A DNA stretch of 64,000 bases from the NCBI RefSeq assembly GCF_045528445.1, contig NZ_JBGQQU010000001.1, positions 1 to 64,000 of the forward strand, given 5' to 3'. A program made the translations under genes and the position numbers. Source of the DNA: Desemzia sp045528445. Lineage in GTDB: Bacteria; Bacillota; Bacilli; Lactobacillales; Carnobacteriaceae. Below are positions 43,448 to 53,490 of the stretch, piece after piece. The notes under the pieces were generated by a model. That model did no database searches. It was not told where the DNA came from and saw nothing but the letters and a program-made list of their open reading frames with translations. Each line of letters starts with the position of its first letter. Position 1 is the stretch's first letter.

Positions 43448-44854
43448 ATGGTAGTAGGAGATTTCGCAGTAGAATTAGACACAGTTGTCGTAGGATCAGG
43501 CCCCGGCGGATACGTTGCGGCTATTCGTGCAGCACAATTAGGACAAAAAGTAGCGATTGTTGAAAGAGAATACATTGGAGGCGTTTGTTTAAACGTTGGA
43601 TGTATCCCTTCAAAAGCATTAATAAGCGCGGGACATCGGTACCAAGAAGCTCTAGATTCATCAGTTTTTGGTGTTTCTACAGAAAACGTCACTCTTGATT
43701 TTACTAAAACTCAAGAATGGAAAGACAACAAAGTAGTGAACACGTTGACTAGCGGTATCGAAATGTTGCTTAAAAAGAACAAAGTAGAAATTTTACGCGG
43801 AGAAGCATATTTCAACAATGATCACACAATGCGTGTGATGACTGAAATGAGCGCACAAACTTACACGTTCAAAAACGCTATTATCGCAACTGGTAGTCGT
43901 CCAATCGAAATCAAAGGATTTAAATTTGGTGGACGCGTGATCGATTCAACTGGCGGTTTGAACCTGAAAGAAGTACCTAAAAAATTAGTTGTTGTAGGCG
44001 GAGGCTATATTGGTAGTGAATTAGCTGGAGCTTATGCTAACTTGGGTGCTGAGGTGATTATTCTTGAAGGAGCAGGTTCGATCTTAGGCGGTTTTGAAAA
44101 AGACGTCGTTAAATTGGTTGAAAAGAACTTCAAATCTAAAGGGGTTACTGTTGTTACAAAAGCAATGGCTAAAGAAGCTGTTGAAACAGACAACGGAGTT
44201 ACAGTTAAATATGAAGCAAATGGAAAAGAAGAATCTGTTGAAGCTGACTATGTAATGGTAACTGTAGGCCGTCGTCCAAACACAGACGATTTAGGTCTAG
44301 AAGCTGTTGGAATCAATATGACTGACCGTGGCTTAATTGAAGTTGACGCACAAGGGCGTACTAACGTTGATCACATTTATGCTATCGGAGACATCGTTCC
44401 TGGGGCTGCGTTAGCTCATAAAGCAAGTTATGAAGCTAAAGTAGCTGCTGAAGCTATTTCTGGTAAAAAAGTTGCTGTTGACTATCGTGCTATGCCAGCA
44501 GTTGCGTTTACAGATCCTGAAATTGCCATCGTTGGTTTGAATGAAAAAGAGGCTAAAGAAAAAGGATTAGATGTTAAATCAGTTAAATTCCCATTAGCAG
44601 GTAACGGTCGTGCTCTCTCTCTAGACGCGACAGAAGGATTTGTTCGTTTAGTAGTTACTAAAGAAGACAATGTTATTGTCGGAGCTCAAGTTGCTGGAGT
44701 TAGTGCAAGTGACTTGATCGCTGAATTAGGTTTAGCTGTTGAAAGTGGTATGAATGCGGAAGATATTTCTCTTACCATTCATGCTCACCCTTCTTTAGGC
44801 GAAGCTGTAATGGATGCTGCTGAAGCAGCATTGGGTATGCCAATTCACATGTAA
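43448..44854 (+). CDS. pdhD: Dihydrolipoamide dehydrogenase E3
   Basis: A 468-residue flavoprotein that reoxidises the lipoyl arms with NAD+. FAD motif VVVGSGPGGYVAAIRAAQLG, redox disulfide GGVCLNVGCIPSKAL, NAD motif VVVGGGYIGSELAGAYA, FAD motif YAIGDIVPG, and the C-terminal His-Glu dyad HAHPSLGE are all present. It begins 12 bases after pdhC and ends the operon before a terminator. Confidence 0.97.
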   Translation: MVVGDFAVELDTVVVGSGPGGYVAAIRAAQLGQKVAIVEREYIGGVCLNVGCIPSKALISAGHRYQEALDSSVFGVSTENVTLDFTKTQEWKDNKVVNTLTSGIEMLLKKNKVEILRGEAYFNNDHTMRVMTEMSAQTYTFKNAIIATGSRPIEIKGFKFGGRVIDSTGGLNLKEVPKKLVVVGGGYIGSELAGAYANLGAEVIILEGAGSILGGFEKDVVKLVEKNFKSKGVTVVTKAMAKEAVETDNGVTVKYEANGKEESVEADYVMVTVGRRPNTDDLGLEAVGINMTDRGLIEVDAQGRTNVDHIYAIGDIVPGAALAHKASYEAKVAAEAISGKKVAVDYRAMPAVAFTDPEIAIVGLNEKEAKEKGLDVKSVKFPLAGNGRALSLDATEGFVRLVVTKEDNVIVGAQVAGVSASDLIAELGLAVESGMNAEDISLTIHAHPSLGEAVMDAAEAALGMPIHM

Positions 44855-44915
44855 AATTGTTGCAGTTTCGGTATTTGTGTAAACTACCGAGTTGAAATTT
44901 TTGCTTGAATCTATC

Positions 44916-44952
44916 AAAAAGAAGCTGGGACCTTGTCTCAGCTTCTTTTTGT
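44916..44952 (+). terminator. pdh operon terminator
   Basis: AAAAAGAAGCTGGGA at 44916-44930 pairs with TCTCAGCTTCTTTTT at 44936-44950 with minor wobbles. Confidence 0.9.
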
Positions 44953-45102
44953 GTAAATTAATTCTCGTCTTGCTACATCAATAAATACCCTCTCGTGTTT
45001 ATCGACAAATATAGGAGAAAGCTGAGTAAAGCAATATCATTCCTTTTTTGTTATAATAAAAAAGAAGAAAAACGATAAAAATGAGTAAATGAGGATAGTA
45101 AT

Positions 45103-45375
45103 ATGGAAAAAAATTATGAGTATCCATTAGATTTAGACTGGTCAAAAGATGAATTGGTAGATGTGGTTCAGTTATGGAGGTTAGTAGAGTTGGCATATGA
45201 AAAGGGCGTTGAACGAGAAGTGTTTTTAGCGCAGTATGCATTGTTTAAAAAAGTAGTTCCCTCTAAAGGGGAAGAAAAAAGTTGGGGCAATAAATTTGAG
45301 GCTGCTTCCGGTTATTCATTATATCAAGTAGTCAAAGCTGCAAAAGAAAGCGAAAAAAAAATCATTCGCTTATAA
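45103..45375 (+). CDS. UPF0223 family protein
   Basis: A 90-residue all-helical protein of the UPF0223 (YktA) family: YPLDLDWSKDELVDVVQLW at the start, FKKVVPSKGEEK in the middle and FEAASGYSLYQVVKAA. No function known. It precedes an inositol-phosphatase family gene and typA, a conserved order in Bacilli (yktA, yktC, typA). Confidence 0.9.
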   Translation: MEKNYEYPLDLDWSKDELVDVVQLWRLVELAYEKGVEREVFLAQYALFKKVVPSKGEEKSWGNKFEAASGYSLYQVVKAAKESEKKIIRL

Positions 45376-45453
45376 TGTAATAAACAATAGTTGAAATTTG
45401 AAAGGCAGAAAATAAGCTGCGCTATTCTAAATCAAATGAGAGGATGTAATCAG

Positions 45454-46236
45454 TTGGATCAAGTAGAAAAAAGAGATCGGCTCATAACAGAATGGATTTT
45501 AGAAGCAGGGGAAAAAATTAAGCACTCTTTTAAAGAGACGATTCAAGTAGAAGAAAAAACAAACCGCAATGACTTAGTAACAGAGATGGATAAAAAAACA
45601 GAAAAATTTTTGATTGATAACATTCAACAACATTTTCCAGGTGAACGTATTTTTGCGGAAGAAAGCAATAATAAAGACATTCAAGACTTGTCAGGAAACG
45701 TTTGGATTATTGATCCAATTGATGGAACACTTAATTTTGTCAAACAGCACAATGATTTTGCTATCATGATTGCATTATATAAAGACGGCGTAGGACAGAT
45801 GGGTTATATTTATGACGTTATGAAAGATGAATTGTATTCTGCAATCAAGGATAATGGAGTTAGTTGTAATGGACAACCAGTGGGTGAAATCAGCGATATA
45901 GGGCTGGAAAATGGATTGGTAGCTATCAGCAGTCTTTTATTGTCTGGGAATAACGATACTGTCCGTAAGATCGGTCGTAAAAGCAATGGTGTTAGAATGA
46001 TAGGATCAGCTGGTCTTGAAACCATCTATGCAAGCACTGGGAGAATTGTGGCATATATAGCTGCGTCATTAGCGCCATGGGATATTGCCGCTGGAAAATT
46101 GATTGCTGAGGAACTCGGTTTAATCTACACTCAACACGATGGAAGCACTATTGATTTGTTGAAAAAAAATCCGGTTGTCGTTGCTACTCCTGCAGCCCAT
46201 CAAACAATTATTGAGATGCTCAATAACGAATCGTAA
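45454..46236 (+). CDS. Inositol monophosphatase family protein
   Basis: A 260-residue Mg2+-dependent phosphatase of the SuhB/YktC type, probably acting on myo-inositol phosphate, NADP or related phosphates. Metal ligands lie in the Glu-Glu of FAEESNN, IDPIDGTLNFV near residue 88 and the Asp of APWDIAAGKLIAEE near 208. The TTG at 45454 follows GAGAGGATG and gives the usual length; longer starts upstream have no clear ribosome binding site. Confidence 0.88.
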   Translation: MDQVEKRDRLITEWILEAGEKIKHSFKETIQVEEKTNRNDLVTEMDKKTEKFLIDNIQQHFPGERIFAEESNNKDIQDLSGNVWIIDPIDGTLNFVKQHNDFAIMIALYKDGVGQMGYIYDVMKDELYSAIKDNGVSCNGQPVGEISDIGLENGLVAISSLLLSGNNDTVRKIGRKSNGVRMIGSAGLETIYASTGRIVAYIAASLAPWDIAAGKLIAEELGLIYTQHDGSTIDLLKKNPVVVATPAAHQTIIEMLNNES

Positions 46237-46327
46237 GCAGCTTGATAAATGTTTTTCATAAAAACGGTCACGAAAAGTTTTCTTTTGTATACGTTCCTTA
46301 AAAAAATGAAAGTTTTTCTTTTCAAAG

Positions 46328-46401
46328 CCCCGTTAAAGTGTTACACTATGAAAGTTGAAAGTTGAACATTGCACGTTTTCATAGCGTTTTCATTAGCGGG
46401 G
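46328..46401 (+). promoter_or_regulatory. Nested hairpin in the typA leader
   Basis: CCCCGTTAA at 46328-46336 pairs with TTAGCGGGG at 46393-46401 (one wobble), and inside it CTATGAAAG at 46346-46354 pairs with TTTTCATAG at 46376-46384. The two stems make a 74-base structured element about 130 bases before typA in a 297-base gap. No T-run follows. Whether it is an RNA regulator is inference. Confidence 0.5.
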
Positions 46402-46533
46402 ACGATGAGAAATAAGACAATCTAAAAATGATTTCAGTCATTAGAAAAGTTTGGCTTTTTAATTTTTGCTCAATGGATGTTGAACAAAAAGTAGTACATG
46501 ATTTAAAAAGAAATCTTGGAGGAATATATCAAA

Positions 46534-48369
46534 ATGAATAGAAGAGAAAATCTTAGAAATATCGCAATTATTGCCCACGTTGACCATGGTAAAACAACAT
46601 TAGTAGATGAGTTGTTAAAACAGTCTGATACTCTTGACGCGCATAATGAACTAGCAGAACGTGCTATGGACTCTAATGCCATCGAACAAGAGCGTGGTAT
46701 CACTATCCTTGCGAAAAATACTGCTGTTAAATACAAAAATCACCACATTAATATTATGGATACACCAGGACATGCGGACTTTGGTGGAGAAGTAGAGCGT
46801 ATCATGAAAATGGTTGATGGTGTAGTTTTAGTTGTTGACTCATATGAAGGAACAATGCCTCAAACACGTTTTGTATTGAAAAAAGCTTTGGAGCAAAAAT
46901 TAACTCCAATCGTTGTTATCAATAAAATCGACAAACCATCTGCACGTCCAGCTGAAGTTGTAGATGAAGTTTTAGAATTGTTTATCGAATTGGGAGCAGA
47001 CGATGATCAATTAGAATTCCCAGTTGTTTATGCTTCTGCATTAAATGGAACAAGTAGTTTATCAGAAGATCCAAGTGAACAAGAAGCTTCTATGGATCCT
47101 GTTTTTGAAACGATCTTAAAAGAAATCCCAGCACCAATCGATAATAGCGACGAGCCGCTACAATTCCAAGTTTCACTATTGGATTATAGTGACTACGTTG
47201 GTAGAATCGGTATTGGTCGTGTCTTCCGCGGAACAATCAAAGTTGGAGACCAAGTTGCTCTAAGTAAATTAGACGGAACAACTAAAAACTTCCGTGTAAC
47301 TAAATTGTTAGGTTTCTTTGGATTGACCCGTGTTGAGATCGACGAAGCGAAAGCTGGAGATTTGATTGCAGTTTCTGGTATGGAAGATATCTTTGTTGGG
47401 GAAACAGTTACTCCTGTTGACCACATCGATCCACTACCTATCTTGCACATTGACGAACCAACATTGCAAATGACGTTCTTAACAAATAACTCACCTTTTG
47501 CAGGTCGTGAAGGTAAATGGGTAACTTCTCGTAAGTTAGAAGACCGTTTGCTATCTGAATTGCATACTGACGTTTCTTTACGTGTTGACAATACAGACTC
47601 CCCAGACGCATGGATCGTTTCAGGTCGTGGAGAATTGCATTTGTCTATCTTGGTAGAAAACATGCGTCGTGAAGGTTACGAACTGCAAGTTTCACGTCCT
47701 GAAGTTATCGTTAAAGATTTTGATGGAGTGAAATGTGAACCATTTGAACGTGTTCAAATCGACACCCCTGAAGAATACATGGGTTCTATCATTGAGTCAT
47801 TAAGCCAACGTAAAGGTGAAATGATTGATATGGTAAACAATGGTAACGGACAAGTAAAATTGATTTTCTTAACTCCAGCACGTGGTTTGATCGGATATTC
47901 AACTGAATTCTTATCTATGACTCGCGGTTACGGAATTATGAATCACACGTTTGACCAATATCTTCCAGTGGTTAAAGGAAACATTGGCGGACGCCGTAAT
48001 GGAACTTTGGTTTCTACTGAAACTGGAAAAGCAACCACTTATGGAATTATGGGTGTTGAAGATCGCGGAACGATTTTTGTTGAACCAGGTACTGAAATTT
48101 ATGAAGGTATGATCGTTGGACAAAATAGTCGTGACAATGATATCACCGTTAATATTACTAAAGAAAAACAAAAAACAAATATCCGTTCAGCAAACAAAGA
48201 TCAAACAAACGTGATTAAAACTCCGCGTAAATTAACACTAGAAGAATCACTACAATTTATTGCAGATGATGAATATTGTGAATTGACACCAGAAAGCATC
48301 CGTTTGCGTAAACAAATCCTTAACAAAAACGAACGTGAAAAATCTGCTAAGAAAAATAAAATGAAATAA
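46534..48369 (+). CDS. typA: Ribosome-associated GTPase TypA/BipA
   Basis: A 611-residue translational GTPase that aids 50S assembly and growth at low temperature and under stress. G1 AHVDHGKTTL, G2 ERGITI, G3 DTPGHADFGGEVER, and G4 NKIDK are followed by domains II (YVGRIGIGRVFRG), III, V and the TypA-specific C-terminal domain with LTPARGLIGYSTEFLS. The ATG at 46534 has TTGGAGG upstream. Monocistronic with a terminator behind it. Confidence 0.97.
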   Translation: MNRRENLRNIAIIAHVDHGKTTLVDELLKQSDTLDAHNELAERAMDSNAIEQERGITILAKNTAVKYKNHHINIMDTPGHADFGGEVERIMKMVDGVVLVVDSYEGTMPQTRFVLKKALEQKLTPIVVINKIDKPSARPAEVVDEVLELFIELGADDDQLEFPVVYASALNGTSSLSEDPSEQEASMDPVFETILKEIPAPIDNSDEPLQFQVSLLDYSDYVGRIGIGRVFRGTIKVGDQVALSKLDGTTKNFRVTKLLGFFGLTRVEIDEAKAGDLIAVSGMEDIFVGETVTPVDHIDPLPILHIDEPTLQMTFLTNNSPFAGREGKWVTSRKLEDRLLSELHTDVSLRVDNTDSPDAWIVSGRGELHLSILVENMRREGYELQVSRPEVIVKDFDGVKCEPFERVQIDTPEEYMGSIIESLSQRKGEMIDMVNNGNGQVKLIFLTPARGLIGYSTEFLSMTRGYGIMNHTFDQYLPVVKGNIGGRRNGTLVSTETGKATTYGIMGVEDRGTIFVEPGTEIYEGMIVGQNSRDNDITVNITKEKQKTNIRSANKDQTNVIKTPRKLTLEESLQFIADDEYCELTPESIRLRKQILNKNEREKSAKKNKMK

Positions 48370-48390
48370 TAAGCCTCTTCTTATTTCATG

Positions 48391-48425
48391 AGGGCTGAAC
48401 TGTAAAAAGTTCAGCCCTTTTTTTG
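48391..48425 (+). terminator. typA terminator
   Basis: AGGGCTGAAC pairs with GTTCAGCCCT around an 8-base loop and runs into T. Confidence 0.92.
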
Positions 48426-48492
48426 CTTGTTGAAATAACCTAGATAATTAAACTCTCTTTTAAAAAAAATAGGAATCAAAGTAGCTGTCTTA

Positions 48493-48521
48493 TTGTTGCG
48501 GGGGCTTTTTGTTGTTATAAT
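48493..48521 (+). promoter_or_regulatory. Promoter upstream of ftsW
   Basis: TTGTTG at 48493-48498, 17 bases, TATAAT at 48516-48521. A second TATAAT at 48602-48607 has a weaker -35. The remaining 300-base gap up to ftsW holds a leader of over 200 bases with no other feature recognised. Confidence 0.55.
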
Positions 48522-48715
48522 AAACTCATTGGTTATTGGGAAGATGATAGGGTGAAGCTACAGAGAAAAAATTCAGTACAGGACACTGACGATAAGTGGT
48601 GTATAATGAATACTTATAAGCTCTGATTGAATGGTCAATGGAAGAAACAAACCACCCTATTCCTGTACTAAATAGCTTATAAAGCAATTAAGATCAGACA
48701 GACCATAATTTAAAA

Positions 48716-48747
48716 AGGGGGCTAAGGCTAAATTAGCCGCTTTCATG
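48716..48747 (+). promoter_or_regulatory. Shine-Dalgarno of ftsW set off by a small hairpin
   Basis: AGGGGG at 48716-48721 is 23 bases from the ATG at 48745. GGCT at 48726-48729 can pair with AGCC at 48735-48738 over an AAATT loop; folding it leaves ten bases between site and start. An alternative weak site AAGG at 48724-48727 would overlap the stem. Confidence 0.45.
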
Positions 48748-49929
48748 AAGAAAATAAGTTATCTTGACTATTATATCTTGATACCTTACTTGGTGTTGAC
48801 CAGTATAGGAATCTTAATGGTATACAGTGCCAGTAGTTTTATAGCGTTGCAGAATTTTGATAACGCACAATATTATTTTATCAGACAAGCAATATTTGCA
48901 GGAGCTGGATTGTTCTTTTGTTTCTTCGCGTATATGCTTCGGCTAGAAATCTTAAAACATAAGGCCTTTGTTATTTCAGCCATTAGCATTATTGTAATCA
49001 TGTTGCTGTCTCTTTTGGCTTTTGGAGAAGAAATCAATGGAGCAAAAGGGTGGCTCGATTTAGGACCTCTTGGAAGAATACAGCCAGCAGAATTTGCTAA
49101 AGTAGTGGTTATTTGGTATTTTGCTTTTATTTTTTCAAAAAGACAGCAAAGGTTTGTTCAAGATCTAAGAGAAACAGTCAATGCCTTTTTAGCACCTTTG
49201 TTACTGTTCGTGATTGGGATCGTATTTCCTATCATCTTACAGCCGGATATTGGGGGAGCTATTATTATACTGGCGATAGGAGTAGTAATGGTTTTAACCA
49301 GCGGAATCTCTTATAAGTTTGGGTTAGGTCTTGCAGTTGCAGGTAGTACCGTTATATGGGGCGTAATGGAATTGATTCGTCGCTTTGGGACTAGTCTGCC
49401 TTTTATTGAAGGCTATCAATATGACCGATTTTTAGCATTTTGGGATCCTTTTGCTGTTTCTGAATCGACAGGGCTGCAATTGGTCAACTCTTATTACGCG
49501 TTAAGTCGAGGTGGTTTGTTTGGGGTAGGGATTGGAGAAAGTGTCCAAAAAACTGGTTATCTGCCTGAACCTTACACGGACTTTATCATGTCGATATTAG
49601 GTGAAGAATTAGGACTTGTAGGTGTTTTAAGTGTTGTTCTGCTGTTTGGATTTTTAATTCTGCGCATTTACTTAATCGGTATTAAAACCAAGGATTCTTT
49701 TGGCTCATTGGTATGTATTGGAATTGCTACCATGTTGCTCATCCAGTCGACCATTAACTTGGGGGGGATCTTAGGATTAATGCCTATCACTGGGGTTACT
49801 TTTCCGTTTATTAGTTACGGAGGATCCAGCATTTTGATTCTTTCGGTTTCAATAGGAGTCGTATTAAATGTGAGTGCTACCTCAAAAAGAAGAGAATTGA
49901 TGACAAAAACAACACAAGGCAATACATAA
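48745..49929 (+). CDS. ftsW: SEDS peptidoglycan glycosyltransferase FtsW
   Basis: A 394-residue SEDS protein with about ten membrane helices that polymerises lipid II at the division septum together with a class B PBP. Key segments are the first helix ILIPYLVLTSIGILMVYSAS, GAKGWLDLGPLGRIQPAEFAK near residue 95, LQPDIGGAIII near 170, the loop ESVQKTGYLPEPYTDFIMSILGEELG near 270 and GVTFPFISYGGSS near 350. Its place just before pyruvate carboxylase matches ftsW-pycA of Bacilli, which favours FtsW over RodA. Confidence 0.93.
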   Translation: MKKISYLDYYILIPYLVLTSIGILMVYSASSFIALQNFDNAQYYFIRQAIFAGAGLFFCFFAYMLRLEILKHKAFVISAISIIVIMLLSLLAFGEEINGAKGWLDLGPLGRIQPAEFAKVVVIWYFAFIFSKRQQRFVQDLRETVNAFLAPLLLFVIGIVFPIILQPDIGGAIIILAIGVVMVLTSGISYKFGLGLAVAGSTVIWGVMELIRRFGTSLPFIEGYQYDRFLAFWDPFAVSESTGLQLVNSYYALSRGGLFGVGIGESVQKTGYLPEPYTDFIMSILGEELGLVGVLSVVLLFGFLILRIYLIGIKTKDSFGSLVCIGIATMLLIQSTINLGGILGLMPITGVTFPFISYGGSSILILSVSIGVVLNVSATSKRRELMTKTTQGNT

Positions 49930-50018
49930 AAAAAATAATTGCTGGCTAGTTGTGGCAAACATTCTGCTTTAGAAAGGTTTGCTGAACAACTTGAGTCCAA
50001 TAAACGAGGAGAGATAGC

Positions 50019-53000
50019 ATGAAAAAAGTCTTAGTAGCTAACCGAGGAGAAATTGCAATTCGTATTTTCAGAGCTCTTACAGAATTGCAAATAGATACGG
50101 TAGGGATTTATGCGCAAGAAGATGAAAAATCAGTCCACCGCTTCAAAGCGGATGAAGCTTACCTAGTGGGAAAAGGAAAAAAACCGATTGAAGCTTATTT
50201 GGATATTGAAGATATCATCCGTATTGCTAAAGAAAGCGGCGCAGAAGCTATTCATCCAGGTTATGGATTTTTATCTGAAAATATTGATTTTGCTCGTCGT
50301 TGTGAAGAAGAAGGCATTATATTTATTGGCCCTCAATTGCATCATCTGGATATCTTCGGAGATAAGATCAAAGCTAAACAAGCCGCTTTAGAAGCAGGAC
50401 TGCAAACCATTCCTGGTACAGATGGTCCAGTAAACAACTTAAATGAAGTAAAAGAATTTGGAGACCAACATGGTTATCCAATTATTATTAAAGCTGCTCT
50501 TGGAGGCGGCGGACGTGGGATGCGTGTAGTCTATGATAGCTCAGAATTAGAAGAAAGCTTCCAACGCGCTCAAAGTGAAGCTAAAGCCGCTTTTGGTAGT
50601 GGAGAAGTATATGTCGAAAGATATGTACAAAATCCAAAACATATTGAAGTGCAAATATTGGGAGACAAACAAGGGAATATTGTTCATTTATATGAAAGAG
50701 ATTGTTCTGTCCAAAGACGTCATCAAAAAGTTGTGGAGGTGGCACCGTGTGTGTCCATTTCTGAAGAATTGCGTCAAGAAATGTGTCAATCTGCGGTTCA
50801 ATTGATGCAACATGTTGGATATGAGAATGCTGGTACAGTGGAGTTTTTACTAGAAAATAATCAGTATTATTTTATTGAAGTTAATCCACGTGTTCAAGTA
50901 GAACATACAATTTCAGAAATGATCACAGGAGTAGATATTGTCCAAGCCCAAATCTTGATTGCTCAAGGATTGGATTTGCACAAGGATATCCATATCCCTC
51001 AACAAGCTGATATGCCATTAATGGGAGCTGCTATCCAATGCCGTATTACGACTGAAGACCCATTGAACAACTTTTTACCGGACACTGGTAAAATCAATAC
51101 CTATCGTTCTCCAGGTGGTTTTGGAATTCGTTTAGATTCAGGCAATGGGTTCCAAGGAACAGTTGTAACACCGTTCTTTGATTCTCTATTGGTAAAAGCT
51201 TGTGTCCAAGCGAGTACTTTTGAATTAGCTGCTCAAAAAATGATGCGCGCTTTAAAAGAATTCCGTATTCGCGGAGTAAAAACAAACATTCCGTTTATGC
51301 AAAATGTGATTGCGCACGAAGAATTCCTTTCTGGAAATGCTAAAACAACGTTTATCGACTCTACTCCAGAATTGTATCAATTTTCAGCAGTTCGTGACCG
51401 TGGAAACAAAACGATGGCATATATTGGAAATATCAGTGTAAATGGATTCCCGGGAATCGATCATGGTCAAAAACCATTCTTTGAAGAACCACGGAAGCCT
51501 AAACAACTGATTTTACCGAAAGAACCGATGATTACTGCCAAACAACTGTTGGACACAAATGGTGCAGAAGCGGTTAGTTCATGGTTAAAAGAACAACAAG
51601 CTGTCCAGTTGACGGATACTACGTTTAGGGATGCTCACCAAAGCTTATTGGCCACTCGCGTACGTACTCAAGACTTCTTAGAAATCGCTGCGGATACTCA
51701 AAAAGCTTTGCCGCAACTCTTTTCTACTGAGATGTGGGGCGGAGCTACCTTTGATGTGGCTTACCGTTTCTTAAATGAAGATCCATGGGATAGATTAAAA
51801 AAACTGCGTAAAGAAATGCCGAACGTATTGTTTCAAATGTTGTTTAGAGGCTCTAATGCGGTAGGATATCAAAATTATCCAGACAACGTGATCGAAGCTT
51901 TTATCAAACAAGCAGCTGCCAACGGTATTGATGTGTTTCGTATTTTTGATAGTTTAAACTGGATTCCGCAAATGGAAAAAAGTATTCAAGCTGTAAGGGA
52001 TAACGGGAAAATTGCTGAAGGAACGATTTGTTATACCGGAAACTTCCTAGATCCGGCACAAACGAAATATACATTGAATTACTATAAAGAAATGGCTAAA
52101 GAACTTGAACAACTGGGTTCTCACATGATTGGAATCAAGGATATGTCGGGCATTCTAAAACCGCAAGCAGCCTACCAGTTAATCAGTGAATTGAAAGAAA
52201 CGATTGATCTGCCGATTCATTTGCATACTCACGATACTAGTGGGAATGGTATTTTCACTTATGCAGAAGCCATTCGAGCAGGCGTTGACGTCATTGATGT
52301 TGCTACTAGTGCAATGAGCAGCAGAACGAGCCAACCAAGTATGAGCAGCTTGTATTACGCGACTGAATCAAGCGACAGACGTCCAAAAATTGAGATTGAT
52401 AACGTGGAACAAATTGATCACTACTGGCAAGATGTCCGCCGATATTACAAAGACTTTGAGATCAAAGTTACCGGGCCTCAAACGGAGGTCTACCAACATG
52501 AAATGCCTGGTGGTCAATACACCAACTTGCAACAACAAGCAATCGCCGTTGGTTTAGAATCGCAATGGGATGACATCAAGAAAATGTATACCATAGTGAA
52601 CCAGATGTTTGGAGACATTGTTAAAGTAACACCGTCTTCTAAAGTAGTCGGTGATATGGCTTTATTCATGGTCCAAAACAAGCTTTCTCGTGAAGATGTA
52701 TTTGAAAAAGGAATGGAGATCGATTTTCCAGATTCTGTCATCAACCTGTTCATGGGAAATCTAGGTCAGCCTACAGGAGGTTTCCCTGAAGAGTTGCAAC
52801 GCATCATTCTAAAAGATAAGAAACCTTTTACAGAAAGACCAGGAACACTGGCAGAAAATGTCGATTTTGATACAGTTAAACAAGAACTGCAAGAAGCGAT
52901 CGATAGAGAACCAACGATGGAAGAAGTCTTGAGTTACTTGATGTATCCTCAAGTGTTCTTAGATTATACGCAATCATACAATCGTTATGGGGATGTGACA

Positions 53001-53450
53001 TTGTTAGATACTATGACATTTTTCCACGGAATGCGTACAGGTGAAACAATTGAAGTCCAAATTGAAAAGGGGAAAACGCTGATCATTACGTTAAATCAAA
53101 TCGGTGAACCTAATTCAGAAGGTATGCGCGTATTGTACTTTGAATTAAATGGTCAAGGCAGAGAAATCGAAATCAAAGACTTGAGCATTACCAGTACCAC
53201 AGCATTACGCAGAAAAGCAGAGCCTACAAACAAACAACATGTAGGTGCGACAATGTCTGGATCTGTTTTAGACATTTCTGTGAAAAAAGGCGACCGTGTA
53301 ATAAAAGGCCAGTCTTTGATCACTACAGAAGCCATGAAAATGGAAACGACAATTAAAGCAACCACAGAAGGTGTTGTCGATCAAATTTACGTTGAAGTGG
53401 GCGATGTGATCGATTCGGGTGACTTGTTGATCGAAACAGTAGCTAGATAA
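50019..53450 (+). CDS. pyc: Pyruvate carboxylase
   Basis: A 1143-residue single-chain biotin enzyme that makes oxaloacetate from pyruvate and bicarbonate. Biotin carboxylase domain in residues 1-450 (NRGEIAIRIFRA, HPGYGFLSEN, GGGGRGMRVV, EVNPRVQVEHT); carboxyltransferase from about 530 (LTDTTFRDAHQSLLATRVRT, ATFDVAYRFLNEDPW); then the tetramerisation region and the biotin-carrier domain with TEAMKMETT, its Lys carrying biotin. GAGGAGAG precedes the ATG. It supplies aspartate and glutamate precursors. Confidence 0.98.
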   Translation: MKKVLVANRGEIAIRIFRALTELQIDTVGIYAQEDEKSVHRFKADEAYLVGKGKKPIEAYLDIEDIIRIAKESGAEAIHPGYGFLSENIDFARRCEEEGIIFIGPQLHHLDIFGDKIKAKQAALEAGLQTIPGTDGPVNNLNEVKEFGDQHGYPIIIKAALGGGGRGMRVVYDSSELEESFQRAQSEAKAAFGSGEVYVERYVQNPKHIEVQILGDKQGNIVHLYERDCSVQRRHQKVVEVAPCVSISEELRQEMCQSAVQLMQHVGYENAGTVEFLLENNQYYFIEVNPRVQVEHTISEMITGVDIVQAQILIAQGLDLHKDIHIPQQADMPLMGAAIQCRITTEDPLNNFLPDTGKINTYRSPGGFGIRLDSGNGFQGTVVTPFFDSLLVKACVQASTFELAAQKMMRALKEFRIRGVKTNIPFMQNVIAHEEFLSGNAKTTFIDSTPELYQFSAVRDRGNKTMAYIGNISVNGFPGIDHGQKPFFEEPRKPKQLILPKEPMITAKQLLDTNGAEAVSSWLKEQQAVQLTDTTFRDAHQSLLATRVRTQDFLEIAADTQKALPQLFSTEMWGGATFDVAYRFLNEDPWDRLKKLRKEMPNVLFQMLFRGSNAVGYQNYPDNVIEAFIKQAAANGIDVFRIFDSLNWIPQMEKSIQAVRDNGKIAEGTICYTGNFLDPAQTKYTLNYYKEMAKELEQLGSHMIGIKDMSGILKPQAAYQLISELKETIDLPIHLHTHDTSGNGIFTYAEAIRAGVDVIDVATSAMSSRTSQPSMSSLYYATESSDRRPKIEIDNVEQIDHYWQDVRRYYKDFEIKVTGPQTEVYQHEMPGGQYTNLQQQAIAVGLESQWDDIKKMYTIVNQMFGDIVKVTPSSKVVGDMALFMVQNKLSREDVFEKGMEIDFPDSVINLFMGNLGQPTGGFPEELQRIILKDKKPFTERPGTLAENVDFDTVKQELQEAIDREPTMEEVLSYLMYPQVFLDYTQSYNRYGDVTLLDTMTFFHGMRTGETIEVQIEKGKTLIITLNQIGEPNSEGMRVLYFELNGQGREIEIKDLSITSTTALRRKAEPTNKQHVGATMSGSVLDISVKKGDRVIKGQSLITTEAMKMETTIKATTEGVVDQIYVEVGDVIDSGDLLIETVAR

Positions 53451-53490
53451 GCATCCAAAATAAAAAGTGATTTAATGGAGGGAAATAGAG

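Noticed and set aside
46435..46450. LiaR-type box before typA
   Set aside because: TCAGTCATTAGAAA matches only the first half of the box.
47193..47663. Long minus-strand open frame inside typA
   Set aside because: It is a shadow of the typA coding sequence with no start signal.
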